Part shown: positions 12,080 through 19,955 of the stretch, piece after piece
Numbering within the stretch: the stretch's first letter is position 1
Layout of the letters: each line of letters starts with the position of its first letter
NCBI RefSeq assembly: GCF_019218745.1
Contig: NZ_JAHUXA010000020.1
Span: 1-64,000 of the forward strand
Direction of reading: 5' to 3'
Length of the DNA stretch: 64,000 bases
Source of the DNA: Enterobacter sp. ENT03
GTDB taxonomy: Bacteria; Pseudomonadota; Gammaproteobacteria; Enterobacterales; Enterobacteriaceae
Program-made: the position numbers and the translations under genes
Notes under the pieces: model-generated
The model's input: the letters and a program-made list of their open reading frames with translations, nothing else
Databases searched by the model: none
Told to the model about the DNA's origin: nothing

Positions 12080-12757
12080 TCAATGTTTACACAGCAGCTG
12101 CTCCAGTTCGCCAAGGGAGGTCACGGTCCAGGTGGGTTCCACACCGTCCGGTAAAGTTCGCTGATGGGCGTTAAGCCAGCAGGTCGACAGGCCAGCATTC
12201 ATGCCGCCCAGAATGTCCGACTCGGCGGTATCTCCCACCATTAATACGCGACTGCGCGCCGGGTTTCCTGCCTGCTCCAGCGCATAATCAAAAATGCTGG
12301 GATGTGGCTTCGCCACGCCGATCTGCTCAGAGATGACCAGCAGATCGAAATAGTCCCGCAGTCCGGTACGCGCAAGGCGAATTTCCTGCAGGGCGGTAAA
12401 GCCGTTAGTGATAATGCCCAGTTTTGCTTTACCTTTCAGGGCGTTCAGCAGCGATACGGCCCCCGGCAGCGGTGTACAAATCGCTGCCATCGCGTTAAGA
12501 AACGCCTCATTCAGATCGCCCGCCGGAACGTTTAATTTCGCCGCCCATCCTTCAAAACGCTGATGCTGCAACTGTAGGGCGGAGATGGCACCATTCTGGT
12601 ATTCCACCCACAGCGGTTTATTAACGGCCTGATAATCCTGGAAATCGTCAGCGGTAAAGGTCACGCTATAGTCAAGAAACATCCGCTGTAAGCCGCCGAA
12701 CGAATCAAAGGTAAACAGCGTTTCGTCAGCGTCAAAGAAAATCCAGTCCCAGTTCAT
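12080..12757 (-). CDS. yjjG: Pyrimidine 5'-nucleotidase YjjG (HAD family)
   Basis: House-cleaning HAD phosphatase acting on dUMP, dTMP and non-canonical pyrimidine nucleotides. It is 225 aa. Motif [10 protein letters not shown] holds the nucleophile Asp9 and acid Asp11, motif II is ITNGF with Thr, motif III is in [11 protein letters not shown] and motif IV is [12 protein letters not shown]. It lies 19 bp downstream of rimI and is probably the last gene of holD-rimI-yjjG. Confidence 0.95.
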   Translation of the reverse strand: MNWDWIFFDADETLFTFDSFGGLQRMFLDYSVTFTADDFQDYQAVNKPLWVEYQNGAISALQLQHQRFEGWAAKLNVPAGDLNEAFLNAMAAICTPLPGAVSLLNALKGKAKLGIITNGFTALQEIRLARTGLRDYFDLLVISEQIGVAKPHPSIFDYALEQAGNPARSRVLMVGDTAESDILGGMNAGLSTCWLNAHQRTLPDGVEPTWTVTSLGELEQLLCKH

Positions 12758-12776
12758 TACATCACCTTACGTCTTG

Positions 12777-13217
12777 TTAAATCGGCAACGCCATAATAAT
12801 TGCGTCTTCGCGGCCCGTTGCCGTCGGGTAATAGTTACGTCGGACGGTGGCTTCGTTAAAGCCCAGGCTTTCATACAGGGCGATGGCGGCGGCGTTTGAC
12901 GCGCGCACTTCCAGCCACAGCGTCAGCACATCGCGTTTTTCCAGTTCGGCAATCAGATGCAAGAGCAGCATTTTGCCCAGCCCCTGGCGCTGAAAAGCGG
13001 GATCGACCGCGATGTTAAACAACGTGGCTTCATCGAGCACCACTTGCGTGATGGCAAACGCGGCCATGGTGTCACCGACCATCAGCCGGAAATTGAGGTA
13101 GCGCTCACCCTGATTACTGGCGAAGGTTTTTTCACTCCACGGAAACGCGTGTGCACGGGTTTCAATCTGGAAAGCAGCCGCTAAATCAGTCGTGGTGAGG
13201 GAAGAAATCGTGTTCAT
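12777..13217 (-). CDS. rimI: Ribosomal protein bS18 N-acetyltransferase
   Basis: GNAT enzyme acetylating the N-terminal Ala of ribosomal protein bS18. It is 146 aa. The acetyl-CoA loop is RQGLGK (about 77-82), followed by WLEVRASNAAAIALYESLGF and the C-terminal RRNYYPTATGREDAIIM signature of RimI. The ATG at 13217 begins MNTISSL as in E. coli; an in-frame ATG at 13274 would lie deeper in holD and is not used. The start overlaps the end of holD by 32 bp, implying coupled translation. Confidence 0.96.
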   Translation of the reverse strand: MNTISSLTTTDLAAAFQIETRAHAFPWSEKTFASNQGERYLNFRLMVGDTMAAFAITQVVLDEATLFNIAVDPAFQRQGLGKMLLLHLIAELEKRDVLTLWLEVRASNAAAIALYESLGFNEATVRRNYYPTATGREDAIIMALPI

Positions 13218-13599
13218 GTTCGCAGATTTGTTGCCATAGGGCGGCGCGAGCCGCAGGGTTAACCCGTAATTCATCGAATGGCGGGGACGTTACCTTCACG
13301 CCCTCCAGCGCCACGTTTTCGTCAGCGCCCAGCAGCCAGCAGTTACAGCGGCTGCCGGCAGGCAACATCGCGATCCGTTCCGGCGTGATTTGTAAAACCT
13401 GGTCGGGTGTGACGGTCAGCGCACGCATCACGTCGCCGATAAGCGGTTCGGTTAATGCCGGCAGTGTGGAGGACACCATCACCAGACGAATGTGTGCCGG
13501 CAGCGAAATCGCAATTTCGCCCTGCAACGCCGCGGGCCTGCGCAAAGCCCACTGGGTAATGCCCAGCTGCTGTAGTTGCCAGTCGCGTCGGGATGTCAT
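13186..13599 (-). CDS. holD: DNA polymerase III psi subunit
   Basis: The psi subunit of the clamp-loader complex, linking chi (HolC) to gamma/tau. It is 137 aa and begins MTSRRDWQLQQLGITQW, the conserved N-terminal chi- and DnaX-binding stretch, with AIFDxxP-like LPAHIRLVMVSS following. Upstream lies a short divergent promoter region shared with rsmC; downstream it overlaps rimI. The family evolves fast, but length, position and N-terminus agree with HolD. Confidence 0.95.
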   Translation of the reverse strand: MTSRRDWQLQQLGITQWALRRPAALQGEIAISLPAHIRLVMVSSTLPALTEPLIGDVMRALTVTPDQVLQITPERIAMLPAGSRCNCWLLGADENVALEGVKVTSPPFDELRVNPAARAALWQQICEHEHDFFPHHD

Positions 13600-13702
13600 A
13601 GGGGATCACTCCTGTCTGTCAGGCGCGCAAATATAGCAAATTCGTCGTATCTGCGCCAACAAACTACTATAATCGCCGCCTGAGTTTAATGAGGAGTGTT
13701 TA

Positions 13703-14731
13703 ATGTCTGCGTTTACCCCGGCAAGTGAAGTCTTGCTGCGCCACAGTGATGATTTCGAAGAGAGCCGTATTCTGTTTGCCGGAGATATGCAGGATGACCT
13801 GCCTGCTCGCCTGGATACTGCGGCAAGTCGTGCGCATACCCAGCAGTTCCACCACTGGCAAGTGCTGAGCCGTCAGATGGAAGATCGTGCCCGTTTTAGC
13901 CTCGTCGCCGATGCGTCTGACGTGGCAGACAGCGATACGCTGATCTACTACTGGCCGAAAAACAAGCCGGAAGCCCAGTTCCAGCTGATGAATATTTTGT
14001 CGCTGCTGCCGGTCGGCACCGATATTTTTGTCGTCGGTGAAAACCGCAGCGGCGTGCGTAGCGCCGAACAAATGCTGGAAGCGTACTGCCCGCTGACCAA
14101 AGTCGACAGCGCGCGTCGCTGTGGCCTGTATCATGGGCGCCTGGAAAAACAGCCCACTTTCGATGCCGAAAGCTTCTGGGATGAATACCCGCTTGACGAT
14201 CTGACTATCAAGACTTTACCGGGCGTGTTCAGCCGCGACGGTCTGGATGTGGGCAGTAAGCTGCTGCTCTCCACCCTGACGCCGCACACCAAAGGAAAAG
14301 TGCTGGATGTGGGTTGTGGCGCAGGCGTGTTGTCCGTCGCGCTGGCACGTCACTCACCAAAAGTGCGTTTGAGCCTGTGTGATGTGAGCGCTCCGGCGGT
14401 CGAAGCCAGTCGTGCGACGCTTGCGGCAAACGGTATTGAAGGTGACGTGTTCGCCAGTAACGTCTTCTCGGAAGTGACCGGTCGCTATGACATGATCATC
14501 TCTAATCCGCCGTTCCATGACGGTTTGCAGACCAGTCTTGAAGCAGCGCAGACGCTGATCCGCGGTGCGGTTCGTCATCTGAATAGCGGCGGCGAGCTGC
14601 GTATTGTCGCGAACGCCTTCCTGCCTTACCCGCAGGCACTGGACGAAACCTTTGGTTTCCACGAAGTGGTCGCGCAAACCGGTCGCTTTAAAGTTTACCG
14701 GACGGTCATGACGCGCCAGGCAAAACGCTAA
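13703..14731 (+). CDS. rsmC: 16S rRNA m2G1207 methyltransferase
   Basis: SAM-dependent enzyme methylating G1207 of 16S rRNA in the 30S subunit. It is 342 aa. The N-terminal half is a degenerate duplicate domain. The C-terminal Rossmann domain carries [12 protein letters not shown] (motif I, about residues 200-211), LCDVS and the catalytic SNPPFHDG (about 266-273). The ATG is preceded by GAGGAG. A TATAAT lies at 13668-13673 in the gap from divergent holD. Confidence 0.97.
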   Translation: MSAFTPASEVLLRHSDDFEESRILFAGDMQDDLPARLDTAASRAHTQQFHHWQVLSRQMEDRARFSLVADASDVADSDTLIYYWPKNKPEAQFQLMNILSLLPVGTDIFVVGENRSGVRSAEQMLEAYCPLTKVDSARRCGLYHGRLEKQPTFDAESFWDEYPLDDLTIKTLPGVFSRDGLDVGSKLLLSTLTPHTKGKVLDVGCGAGVLSVALARHSPKVRLSLCDVSAPAVEASRATLAANGIEGDVFASNVFSEVTGRYDMIISNPPFHDGLQTSLEAAQTLIRGAVRHLNSGGELRIVANAFLPYPQALDETFGFHEVVAQTGRFKVYRTVMTRQAKR

Positions 14732-14739
14732 GAGTTTAG

Positions 14740-14773
14740 GTGCCGTTTTTTACGACAAATAAAGAAACGGCAC
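14740..14773 (+). terminator. Inverted repeat after rsmC
   Basis: GTGCCGTTT (14740-14748) pairs with AAACGGCAC (14765-14773) across a 16-base loop right after the rsmC stop. No downstream T-run is present, so this is a weak terminator candidate. It ends 12 bases before the -35 of the tRNA operon. Confidence 0.4.
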
Positions 14774-14784
14774 ACAATTAACTG

Positions 14785-14812
14785 TTGACGAAAATCCTAA
14801 AACATCTAGAAT
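14785..14812 (+). promoter_or_regulatory. Promoter of the tRNA-Leu operon
   Basis: TTGACG (14785-14790), a 16-bp spacer and TAGAAT (14807-14812), followed by the GC-rich discriminator GCGCCTCC that marks stringently controlled stable-RNA promoters. The first tRNA starts 41 bp downstream. Confidence 0.8.
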
Positions 14813-14853
14813 GCGCCTCCGTGGTTACGATACTTAAAGAGTATCGATGGTAT

Positions 14854-14940
14854 GCGAAGGTGGCGGAATTGGTAGACGCGCTAGCTTCAGGTGTTAGTGT
14901 CCTTACGGACGTGGGGGTTCAAGTCCCCCCCCTCGCACCA
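14854..14940 (+). tRNA. tRNA-Leu (anticodon CAG), copy 1
   Basis: An 87-nt class II tRNA, GCGAAGG...CCTTCGC-type acceptor with encoded CCA. The anticodon CAG is at 14888-14890. Its variable arm TGTCCTTACGGACG and T-loop TTCAAGTC are the E. coli tRNA-Leu1 sequence (leuQ/P/V) as I remember it. First of three tandem genes. Confidence 0.97.
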
Positions 14941-14967
14941 TAAATCACATGATATTGCTCGCACTGG

Positions 14968-15053
14968 GCGAAGGTGGCGGAATTGGTAGACGCGCTAGCT
15001 TCAGGTGTTAGTGTCCTTAGGATGTGGGGGTTCGAGTCCCCCCCCTCGCACCA
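14968..15053 (+). tRNA. tRNA-Leu (anticodon CAG), copy 2
   Basis: An 86-nt tRNA with anticodon CAG at 15002-15004 and encoded CCA. It differs from copy 1 only in the variable arm (TCCTTAGGATG, one base shorter) and in TTCGAGTC in the T-loop. It starts 27 bp after copy 1. Confidence 0.97.
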
Positions 15054-15084
15054 ACGAGGCAATATCAAAAAATAAGATAACAGT

Positions 15085-15170
15085 GCGAAGGTGGCGGAAT
15101 TGGTAGACGCGCTAGCTTCAGGTGTTAGTGTCCTTAGGATGTGGGGGTTCGAGTCCCCCCCCTCGCACCA
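15085..15170 (+). tRNA. tRNA-Leu (anticodon CAG), copy 3
   Basis: An 86-nt tRNA identical to copy 2 over its full length, with anticodon CAG at 15119-15121. It lies 31 bp after copy 2 and is the last of the array. No clear terminator is seen in the 33 bp before yjjZ, which is convergent. Confidence 0.97.
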
Positions 15171-15203
15171 CTTATCTTGTTTTCTTCCTGCTTTCCTTCC
15201 CGG

Positions 15204-15443
15204 TTACATCACTCGCTTTAAATTCATCAGTAGCATCATCATCCCGCTGACCAGCGCAATGCCCGATGGCAACAGCACAAAGTGCCGTAACTGCTTGTGA
15301 TAAAGCATCACTGGTGTCAATACCAGTCCCAGCACGATCAACATCCGCCACGCATTAAGAGAGAGATCGGCGTACGCCAGCCCGGTCACGAGCAGACCCG
15401 CCAGTAAAAGTCCCCATCCACTTCCCAGCGCCCGTTGCAACAT
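15204..15443 (-). CDS. yjjZ: YjjZ, DUF1435 membrane protein, Fur-box controlled
   Basis: A 79-residue hydrophobic protein of family DUF1435 with about three membrane helices (roughly 8-24, 28-45 and 53-72) and a basic LYHKQLRH loop. The frame continues upstream to 15482, but those codons are a Fur box, while ATG 15443 has GAGGGGTGAA upstream and gives the MLQRALGSGWG start, so that start is used. The near-perfect Fur box immediately upstream predicts expression under iron limitation; E. coli yjjZ was, as I recall, found in Fur regulon studies. Function unknown. Confidence 0.88.
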   Translation of the reverse strand: MLQRALGSGWGLLLAGLLVTGLAYADLSLNAWRMLIVLGLVLTPVMLYHKQLRHFVLLPSGIALVSGMMMLLMNLKRVM

Positions 15444-15461
15444 GCTTTCACCCCTCAAAGG

Positions 15462-15480
15462 GATAATGATAACCAATATC
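15462..15480. promoter_or_regulatory. Fur box upstream of yjjZ
   Basis: GATAATGATAACCAATATC matches 17 of 19 positions of the Fur consensus GATAATGATAATCATTATC. It ends 19 bp before the yjjZ start. Confidence 0.9.
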
Positions 15481-15696
15481 ATATGATATGTTTTCTCATT
15501 TGTCAGCTGATGTCATGAGGTTTGCGTGAACTTTACGCATCGCCTGATGACAGACATTCACTAAGGTGATAAATTGTGCGCTCAGGAAGACCGATAACAC
15601 TTTTATATTATTTTTCGCGATTAACTTTTCCCCGCGTTATTTTTCGTTTTGGCAACTACTCCATTTCTAAATTGCAGATTAATAACGAATTAAAAA

Positions 15697-16761
15697 ATGA
15701 CAGCACACTCATGGCATTCCCTTTGTAACAATAAATACCGTTTATCCCTGCGCCTGTTCTTGTTTCTGAATGCAGCCTCGGCCCTGTTTTCTTTTCTGCT
15801 TCCACTCTATAACGTGCGATCGCTGACGGCCCCGCTGTGCCTGTTGTTTACTGTCAGCATGACGCTTCTGTTGTGGCACTGGCGTTTTCCGGCAAAGAAA
15901 TTAAATGTGCAGCTGATCTCGGTTTTATTTGGCGCATTATGGGCCTGGCATGTCGCCATTAAATATTCCGGGCTTACCGATCCCGGTTCGCCTTATCTGC
16001 TGATCGCGCTTATTAGCGTGCTATTTATTGGCTCTATCGCTTTTTCTAATAATATCATCGCATTCACCCTGCATTCGTTGCCGGTATTTTTATGCTGCCT
16101 GTGGTTTAGCGAAGGTGAAAACATGATGCGGATGATATTTTCTTTCGCGCTCCCCATGACGGGTATCGCTATTCAGAACGTGATCCAGTCGCGTAATGAT
16201 AAGTTTGCGCTTGATTTAATGTACCGACTCCTGGAAGAAAGAGAGACGCTGAATGATTTAAGCATGCTCGACCCTCTCACCGGCCTGTACAATCGCCGCG
16301 GCCTGCAAAACAAAATCGATAATCTGCTGGCGCTGGATAACGGCGTGCGTTATGTCCTGCTGCTCGACATTGACCATTTCAAAGCCTACAACGATCACTA
16401 TGGGCATATGATGGGCGATCAGGCGCTGATCCGGGTGTCAGCCGCTATCCGTGATGCGGTGCGCTCACGGGATATTGTGGCCCGCTTTGGCGGCGAAGAG
16501 TTTATGATCCTGCTGAGCAGCGTGGATCTGGAGCGAGCGCGGATGGCCGCTGAGCGTATCCGTCAGCAGGTCTACGATCTGAAAATCCCTCACATGTTCA
16601 ACGAAAGTGTGGCAACCAACGTGACGGTCAGCATTGGTATCGCGCCGCTGACGGACAGCAACATCGAGGCGGCGCTGGATCAGGCTGATAAGGCGCTGTA
16701 TGAAGCCAAACACCTCGGCCGTAACAGTATCTTGTTCAGCGGAGAGCTGAAAGTCGCCTGA
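15697..16761 (+). CDS. Membrane-bound diguanylate cyclase (GGDEF)
   Basis: Makes the second messenger c-di-GMP from two GTP. It is 354 aa. The N-terminal ~160 residues contain about six hydrophobic helices with no recognised sensor motif, followed by a helical linker (DLMYRLLEERETLNDLSMLD) and a complete GGDEF domain from about residue 190 (DPLTGLYNRRG). The catalytic loop is GGEEF (265-269), and the inhibitory I-site RSRD (256-259) sits the standard five residues before it, so product feedback is expected. It is intact by motif, not degenerate. It is inserted between yjjZ and fhuF, a location not occupied in E. coli K-12 as I recall. The start codon has only a weak ribosome site. Confidence 0.92.
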   Translation: MTAHSWHSLCNNKYRLSLRLFLFLNAASALFSFLLPLYNVRSLTAPLCLLFTVSMTLLLWHWRFPAKKLNVQLISVLFGALWAWHVAIKYSGLTDPGSPYLLIALISVLFIGSIAFSNNIIAFTLHSLPVFLCCLWFSEGENMMRMIFSFALPMTGIAIQNVIQSRNDKFALDLMYRLLEERETLNDLSMLDPLTGLYNRRGLQNKIDNLLALDNGVRYVLLLDIDHFKAYNDHYGHMMGDQALIRVSAAIRDAVRSRDIVARFGGEEFMILLSSVDLERARMAAERIRQQVYDLKIPHMFNESVATNVTVSIGIAPLTDSNIEAALDQADKALYEAKHLGRNSILFSGELKVA

Positions 16762-16820
16762 AGCGGCGCTGCCCCTGCACTTTTCGGACAAAGATCTTGC
16801 GATCGGTTTTATCTATAGTT

Positions 16821-16839
16821 AGGATTGGCAATCATTATC
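16821..16839 (+). promoter_or_regulatory. Fur box upstream of fhuF
   Basis: AGGATTGGCAATCATTATC matches the Fur consensus at 13 of 19 positions, including the whole right-hand ten bases AATCATTATC. It lies 28 bp before the fhuF start. Confidence 0.75.
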
Positions 16840-16866
16840 ATTTAGATTCCATGTCAGTCGCGCACT

Positions 16867-17655
16867 ATGGCCTATCGCTTCGCTCCGATTACTGAAGATG
16901 CTGTCTGGCGTATACCGCTTCGTCCTGAAACGGTTTCGCTGGTCGATGCCCTGCGTGACGTTTTTGCCACGCATCGTGCGCATTTCCTTGATGTGGTAAA
17001 GCTCGACGAACCTCACCCGCACCAGGCAATGACACTGGCCGAATGGTCAACGCCGGCGACGCTTCAGTCGTTGCAGGCGGTTTATGCCGATCACATCTAC
17101 CGCAATCAACCAACCCAAGTGCGTGAAAATAAGCCGCTGCTGTCGTTATGGGCGCAGTGGTATCTGGGGCTGATGGTACCGCCGCTGCTGCTGGCGCTGT
17201 TAACGCAAAAAACCGCACCGGATGTGTCCCCGGAACATTTCCATGTGGAGTTTCATGAAACGGGCCGCGCTGCCTGTTTCTGGGTGGATGTGCATGCGGA
17301 TCATGTCACCACCCGTCTGTCGGATCAGCAACGTATTGAAAGGCTGATTGTACGGGCAATGATCCCGGTAGTGCAGGCGCTGGAATCGACCGGCGAGATT
17401 AACGGCAAGCTTATCTGGAGTAATACCGGCTATCTGATCAACTGGTATCTCAATGAGATGAAGCCCTTGCTCGGCGAGGAGCGCGTCGCGGCGCTGCGCC
17501 AGTTTTGTTTCTTTGAAAAACAGCTTTCCGATGGTCAGGATAATCCGCTGTGGCGCACCGTGGTGCTGCGTGATGGATTGCTGGTTCGCCGCACCTGCTG
17601 CCAGCGTTACCGTCTGCCGGATGTGCAGCAATGCGGTGACTGCACACTGAAATAA
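16867..17655 (+). CDS. fhuF: Siderophore-iron reductase FhuF
   Basis: Cytoplasmic or membrane-associated [2Fe-2S] protein that reduces ferric iron in hydroxamate siderophores after FhuCDB import. It is 262 aa, the E. coli length. The unusual cluster motif C-C-x10-C-x2-C is intact at the C-terminus (RRTCCQRYRLPDVQQCGDC). HFHVEFHETGR and LIWSNTGYLINWYL are diagnostic mid-protein segments. A Fur box upstream predicts iron repression. Confidence 0.97.
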   Translation: MAYRFAPITEDAVWRIPLRPETVSLVDALRDVFATHRAHFLDVVKLDEPHPHQAMTLAEWSTPATLQSLQAVYADHIYRNQPTQVRENKPLLSLWAQWYLGLMVPPLLLALLTQKTAPDVSPEHFHVEFHETGRAACFWVDVHADHVTTRLSDQQRIERLIVRAMIPVVQALESTGEINGKLIWSNTGYLINWYLNEMKPLLGEERVAALRQFCFFEKQLSDGQDNPLWRTVVLRDGLLVRRTCCQRYRLPDVQQCGDCTLK

Positions 17656-17671
17656 ACCAGACTGTTGGTCT

Positions 17672-17758
17672 ACCGGGTGGCGCTACGGTCAGATTCCTGC
17701 ATCCATGGCGGCCTATGGCCCGCCTTCTGTAGGCCCGGCAAGCTTACGCCGCCGGGCA
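17672..17758. repeat. REP-type palindromes between fhuF and the PTS gene
   Basis: A degenerate unit begins near 17672 (ACCGGGTGGCGCTACG) and a full unit lies at 17729-17758 (TGTAGGCCCGGCAAGC...CCGCCGGGCA). They sit between convergent genes. Confidence 0.7.
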
Positions 17759-17765
17759 ATTCGCA

Positions 17766-19109
17766 TCACGCTACCTGTTGACGTTCTTCCTCTGCACGCA
17801 ATGCCTCTTCAGCTTCCTGCGCCAGCAACTGCTTCTCATACACTTTAAAGAACGGGTAGTAGATGATGGCGGACACCACCGCCAGGATCACCACGAGGAT
17901 CGCGGCGCGGAAATCCCAGCCGAGTCCCCATGCTGCTCCGATTGGTGCAGGCGCAGTCCATGGCACCACAGAAATCACACGACCAATCAGATCCATTTTC
18001 ATGGCGCCCCAGGCGATGATGGCGTTTACCATCGGCGCGAGCAGGAACGGAATAAAGAACACCGGATTCATGACGATAGGCGTGCCGAAGATCACCGGTT
18101 CGTTGATGTTGAAGAAGCTCGGCACCACGCTCAGCTTACCTATCGAACGCAGATGCACCGAACGGCTGCGTAAATAGCACAACACCAGCCCCATCGTGGC
18201 CCCGGAGCCACCAATCACAATAAAGAAGGTCCAGAAGGCTTCCATAAAGATATGCGGCAGCGGCGCACCCTGCGCCAGCGCGCTCTGGTTCATACCGAGA
18301 TTGGTCAGCCAGAACATTTGCAGCATTCCGGAAACGATCGCCGCCCCGTGAATACCGGCAAACCACAGCAGATGCCCAATCAGCACCGCCAGCAGAATAG
18401 CGGGCAGTGAATCCGCCGCCGAGACCAGCGGTTTAAACAGCGACATGATGGCCTGCGGGATCAGCATATCCAGCTGCGACTGAATAAACAGGCTGAGCGG
18501 GTACAGCGTCACCACCACCACCAGCACCGGGATCAGCAGGTCGAATGAGTTTTTGATCATCGGCGGCACCTGATCCGGCAGGCGAATACCAATGTTATGC
18601 GCCTTCAGAAAACGCATCATCTCCACGCAGTAAATAGCAACGAGAATTGCCGTAAAGATGCCGGTTCCTCCCAGGCTGTCTACCGGCATCGCGCCTTTGG
18701 TTTTCGGCGCTGCTACCAGCAGGAAGGCCATCAGCGAGAGCATGGCGCACATGAAGGGATCCAGTTGATGCGATTTAACGTAGTGCTTGCCCAGGTTGTA
18801 GGCAATTGCCGCACAGATGTAGATCGACATGATCCCCATCGTCATATCAAAGGGTGTGAGGATCTGCCCTTCAAACTGTTTTGCCATATCCAGCCAGGCA
18901 CGGGCAAAGCCTAAGGTGGTATCCGGTGAAAACGGCGGGTAGGCAAAGACCAGTAAAAACGAGCCGACGATCATAAAGGGCATGGCGGAAATAAAGCCAT
19001 CACGGATCGCCATCACATGGCGCTGGGAGGATATTCGCCCGGCGATCGGGCTGACATAATTTTCAACAAAACGGAAAATCAGATTAAACGCAGCATGGTT
19101 ATCAGACAT
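17766..19109 (-). CDS. PTS sugar permease EIIC, lactose/cellobiose (CelB) family
   Basis: Inner-membrane IIC component that imports and phosphorylates a beta-linked disaccharide or beta-glucoside. It is 447 aa from the ATG at 19109 (GGAG upstream; begins MSDNHAAFNLIFRFVENYV); further upstream frame is rejected. About ten membrane helices are visible, along with the NINEPVIFGTPIVMNP substrate-binding motif and the GIHGAA/FWLTNL segments of the family. No EIIA or EIIB lies beside it, so it must borrow partners from elsewhere. The C-terminus is a charged helix (EAEEALRAEEERQ). Upstream tandem AACCGGTT palindromes suggest LacI-family control. The exact sugar cannot be told from sequence. Confidence 0.9.
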   Translation of the reverse strand: MSDNHAAFNLIFRFVENYVSPIAGRISSQRHVMAIRDGFISAMPFMIVGSFLLVFAYPPFSPDTTLGFARAWLDMAKQFEGQILTPFDMTMGIMSIYICAAIAYNLGKHYVKSHQLDPFMCAMLSLMAFLLVAAPKTKGAMPVDSLGGTGIFTAILVAIYCVEMMRFLKAHNIGIRLPDQVPPMIKNSFDLLIPVLVVVVTLYPLSLFIQSQLDMLIPQAIMSLFKPLVSAADSLPAILLAVLIGHLLWFAGIHGAAIVSGMLQMFWLTNLGMNQSALAQGAPLPHIFMEAFWTFFIVIGGSGATMGLVLCYLRSRSVHLRSIGKLSVVPSFFNINEPVIFGTPIVMNPVFFIPFLLAPMVNAIIAWGAMKMDLIGRVISVVPWTAPAPIGAAWGLGWDFRAAILVVILAVVSAIIYYPFFKVYEKQLLAQEAEEALRAEEERQQVA

Positions 19110-19122
19110 AGCAGCTCTCCTG

Positions 19123-19242
19123 TCAGGCGAACAAGTTAAACGCAGCAGCGATAAACAACGCGCCGTGCGGCAATCCATTATGCGGGTTTACAACCATGCC
19201 AGGCGCAGGGCCAGCATTAAAGCTCAGTTGGATACGTTTCAT
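19123..19242 (-). CDS. Possible 39-residue leader ORF before the PTS gene
   Basis: An ATG-to-TGA frame begins MKRIQLSFNAGPAPGM and ends FNLFA, finishing 13 bp before the EIIC start. The upstream AAAGAG is a modest ribosome site. It could be a leader peptide, a small protein translated ahead of EIIC or a relic. I recognise no family. The tight spacing to EIIC and absence of other content in the space are the only support. Confidence 0.35.
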   Translation of the reverse strand: MKRIQLSFNAGPAPGMVVNPHNGLPHGALFIAAAFNLFA

Positions 19243-19310
19243 AGACGGCTCTTTTTTATCTGAGACAGAGGAAGGGTGAAACGAGTATTAATCTCCGTTA
19301 CGGACACTGC

Positions 19311-19331
19311 AACCGGTTACTGTAACCGGTT
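19311..19331. promoter_or_regulatory. Tandem LacI-type operators upstream of the PTS gene
   Basis: AACCGGTTAC and its exact inverse flank a central T, so two AACCGGTT palindromes lie with centres 13 bp apart. AACCGGTT is the core of GalR/LacI-family operators such as that of AscG (as I recall, TGAAACCGGTTTCA). The site is 69 bp upstream of the 39-residue ORF, and no LacI regulator gene is adjacent. Confidence 0.65.
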
Positions 19332-19445
19332 TCCGTGAATGTGAAGAGGATCGATAAATCCGGCAGATCCATTTGTGATTAATTAATATTTACAGCACAC
19401 GAAGGCTTATGACAGATTACTGCCAGTCGTTCCCAGGAGATAACA

Positions 19446-19904
19446 ATGAGTCTGCATTCTGTGCGGGAGTTTTTTGCAAGTCAGGCCCCCGATATTGAAA
19501 TTATTGAATTAAGTCAGAGTACTGCAACCGTAGCGATGGCCGCAGCGGCGCATAATGTTGAACCCGGACAAATCGCCAAAACGCTGTCATTAAAAGTGAA
19601 GGATGAGGTCATTCTGATTGTGGCGAAAGGCGACGCCAGGCTGGATAACAAAAAGCTGAAATCGACCTTTGGCGCAAAAGCCCGCATGCTGAGCAGTGAC
19701 GAAGTGGTACTGACGACAGGTCACCCGGTTGGCGGCGTTTGCCCCTTTGGCCTGGAAACCCCCCTGGCAGTCTATTGTGATGTGTCCCTTAAACAGTATC
19801 AGGAAGTACTGCCTGCCGCAGGCGCGACCCATAGCGCCGTGCGTATTTCACCGGCGCGCATGGCGCAATTGACGTCTGCCACCTGGGTGGATGTATGTGA
19901 ATAA
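19446..19904 (+). CDS. YbaK/EbsC-type aminoacyl-tRNA deacylase
   Basis: A 152-residue protein of the YbaK/ProRS editing-domain family, which hydrolyses mischarged tRNAs such as Cys- or Ala-tRNA(Pro). Family features: IAKTLSLKVKDEVILIVAKGDARLDNKKLK with the catalytic-pocket Lys, GHPVGGVCPFGL (the conserved GxxxGGxxPFG loop) and a C-terminal VRISPARM. It starts with GGAG at good spacing. It is not YbaK itself by sequence, and closer sub-assignment is not possible here. It is a monocistronic gene between the PTS and bglJ. Confidence 0.88.
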   Translation: MSLHSVREFFASQAPDIEIIELSQSTATVAMAAAAHNVEPGQIAKTLSLKVKDEVILIVAKGDARLDNKKLKSTFGAKARMLSSDEVVLTTGHPVGGVCPFGLETPLAVYCDVSLKQYQEVLPAAGATHSAVRISPARMAQLTSATWVDVCE

Positions 19905-19909
19905 CAGCT

Positions 19910-19933
19910 TGCGCCAGCCTCTCGACTGGCGCA
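19910..19933. terminator. Stem-loop between the YbaK-like gene and bglJ
   Basis: TGCGCCAG and CTGGCGCA (8-bp perfect stem, 8-base loop) lie between convergent genes. There is no T-run on either strand. Confidence 0.4.
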
Positions 19934-19955
19934 GCAATACACAGACATAGGGTTA

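Noticed and set aside
14854-15170. Integration hotspot with attL/attR at the tRNA array
   Set aside because: No integrase or displaced tRNA 3' fragment was seen in the following DNA; the three genes are complete tandem copies.
15444-15482. Upstream start for yjjZ
   Set aside because: The added codons are a 17/19 Fur box and the nearer ATG has a GAGGGG ribosome site.
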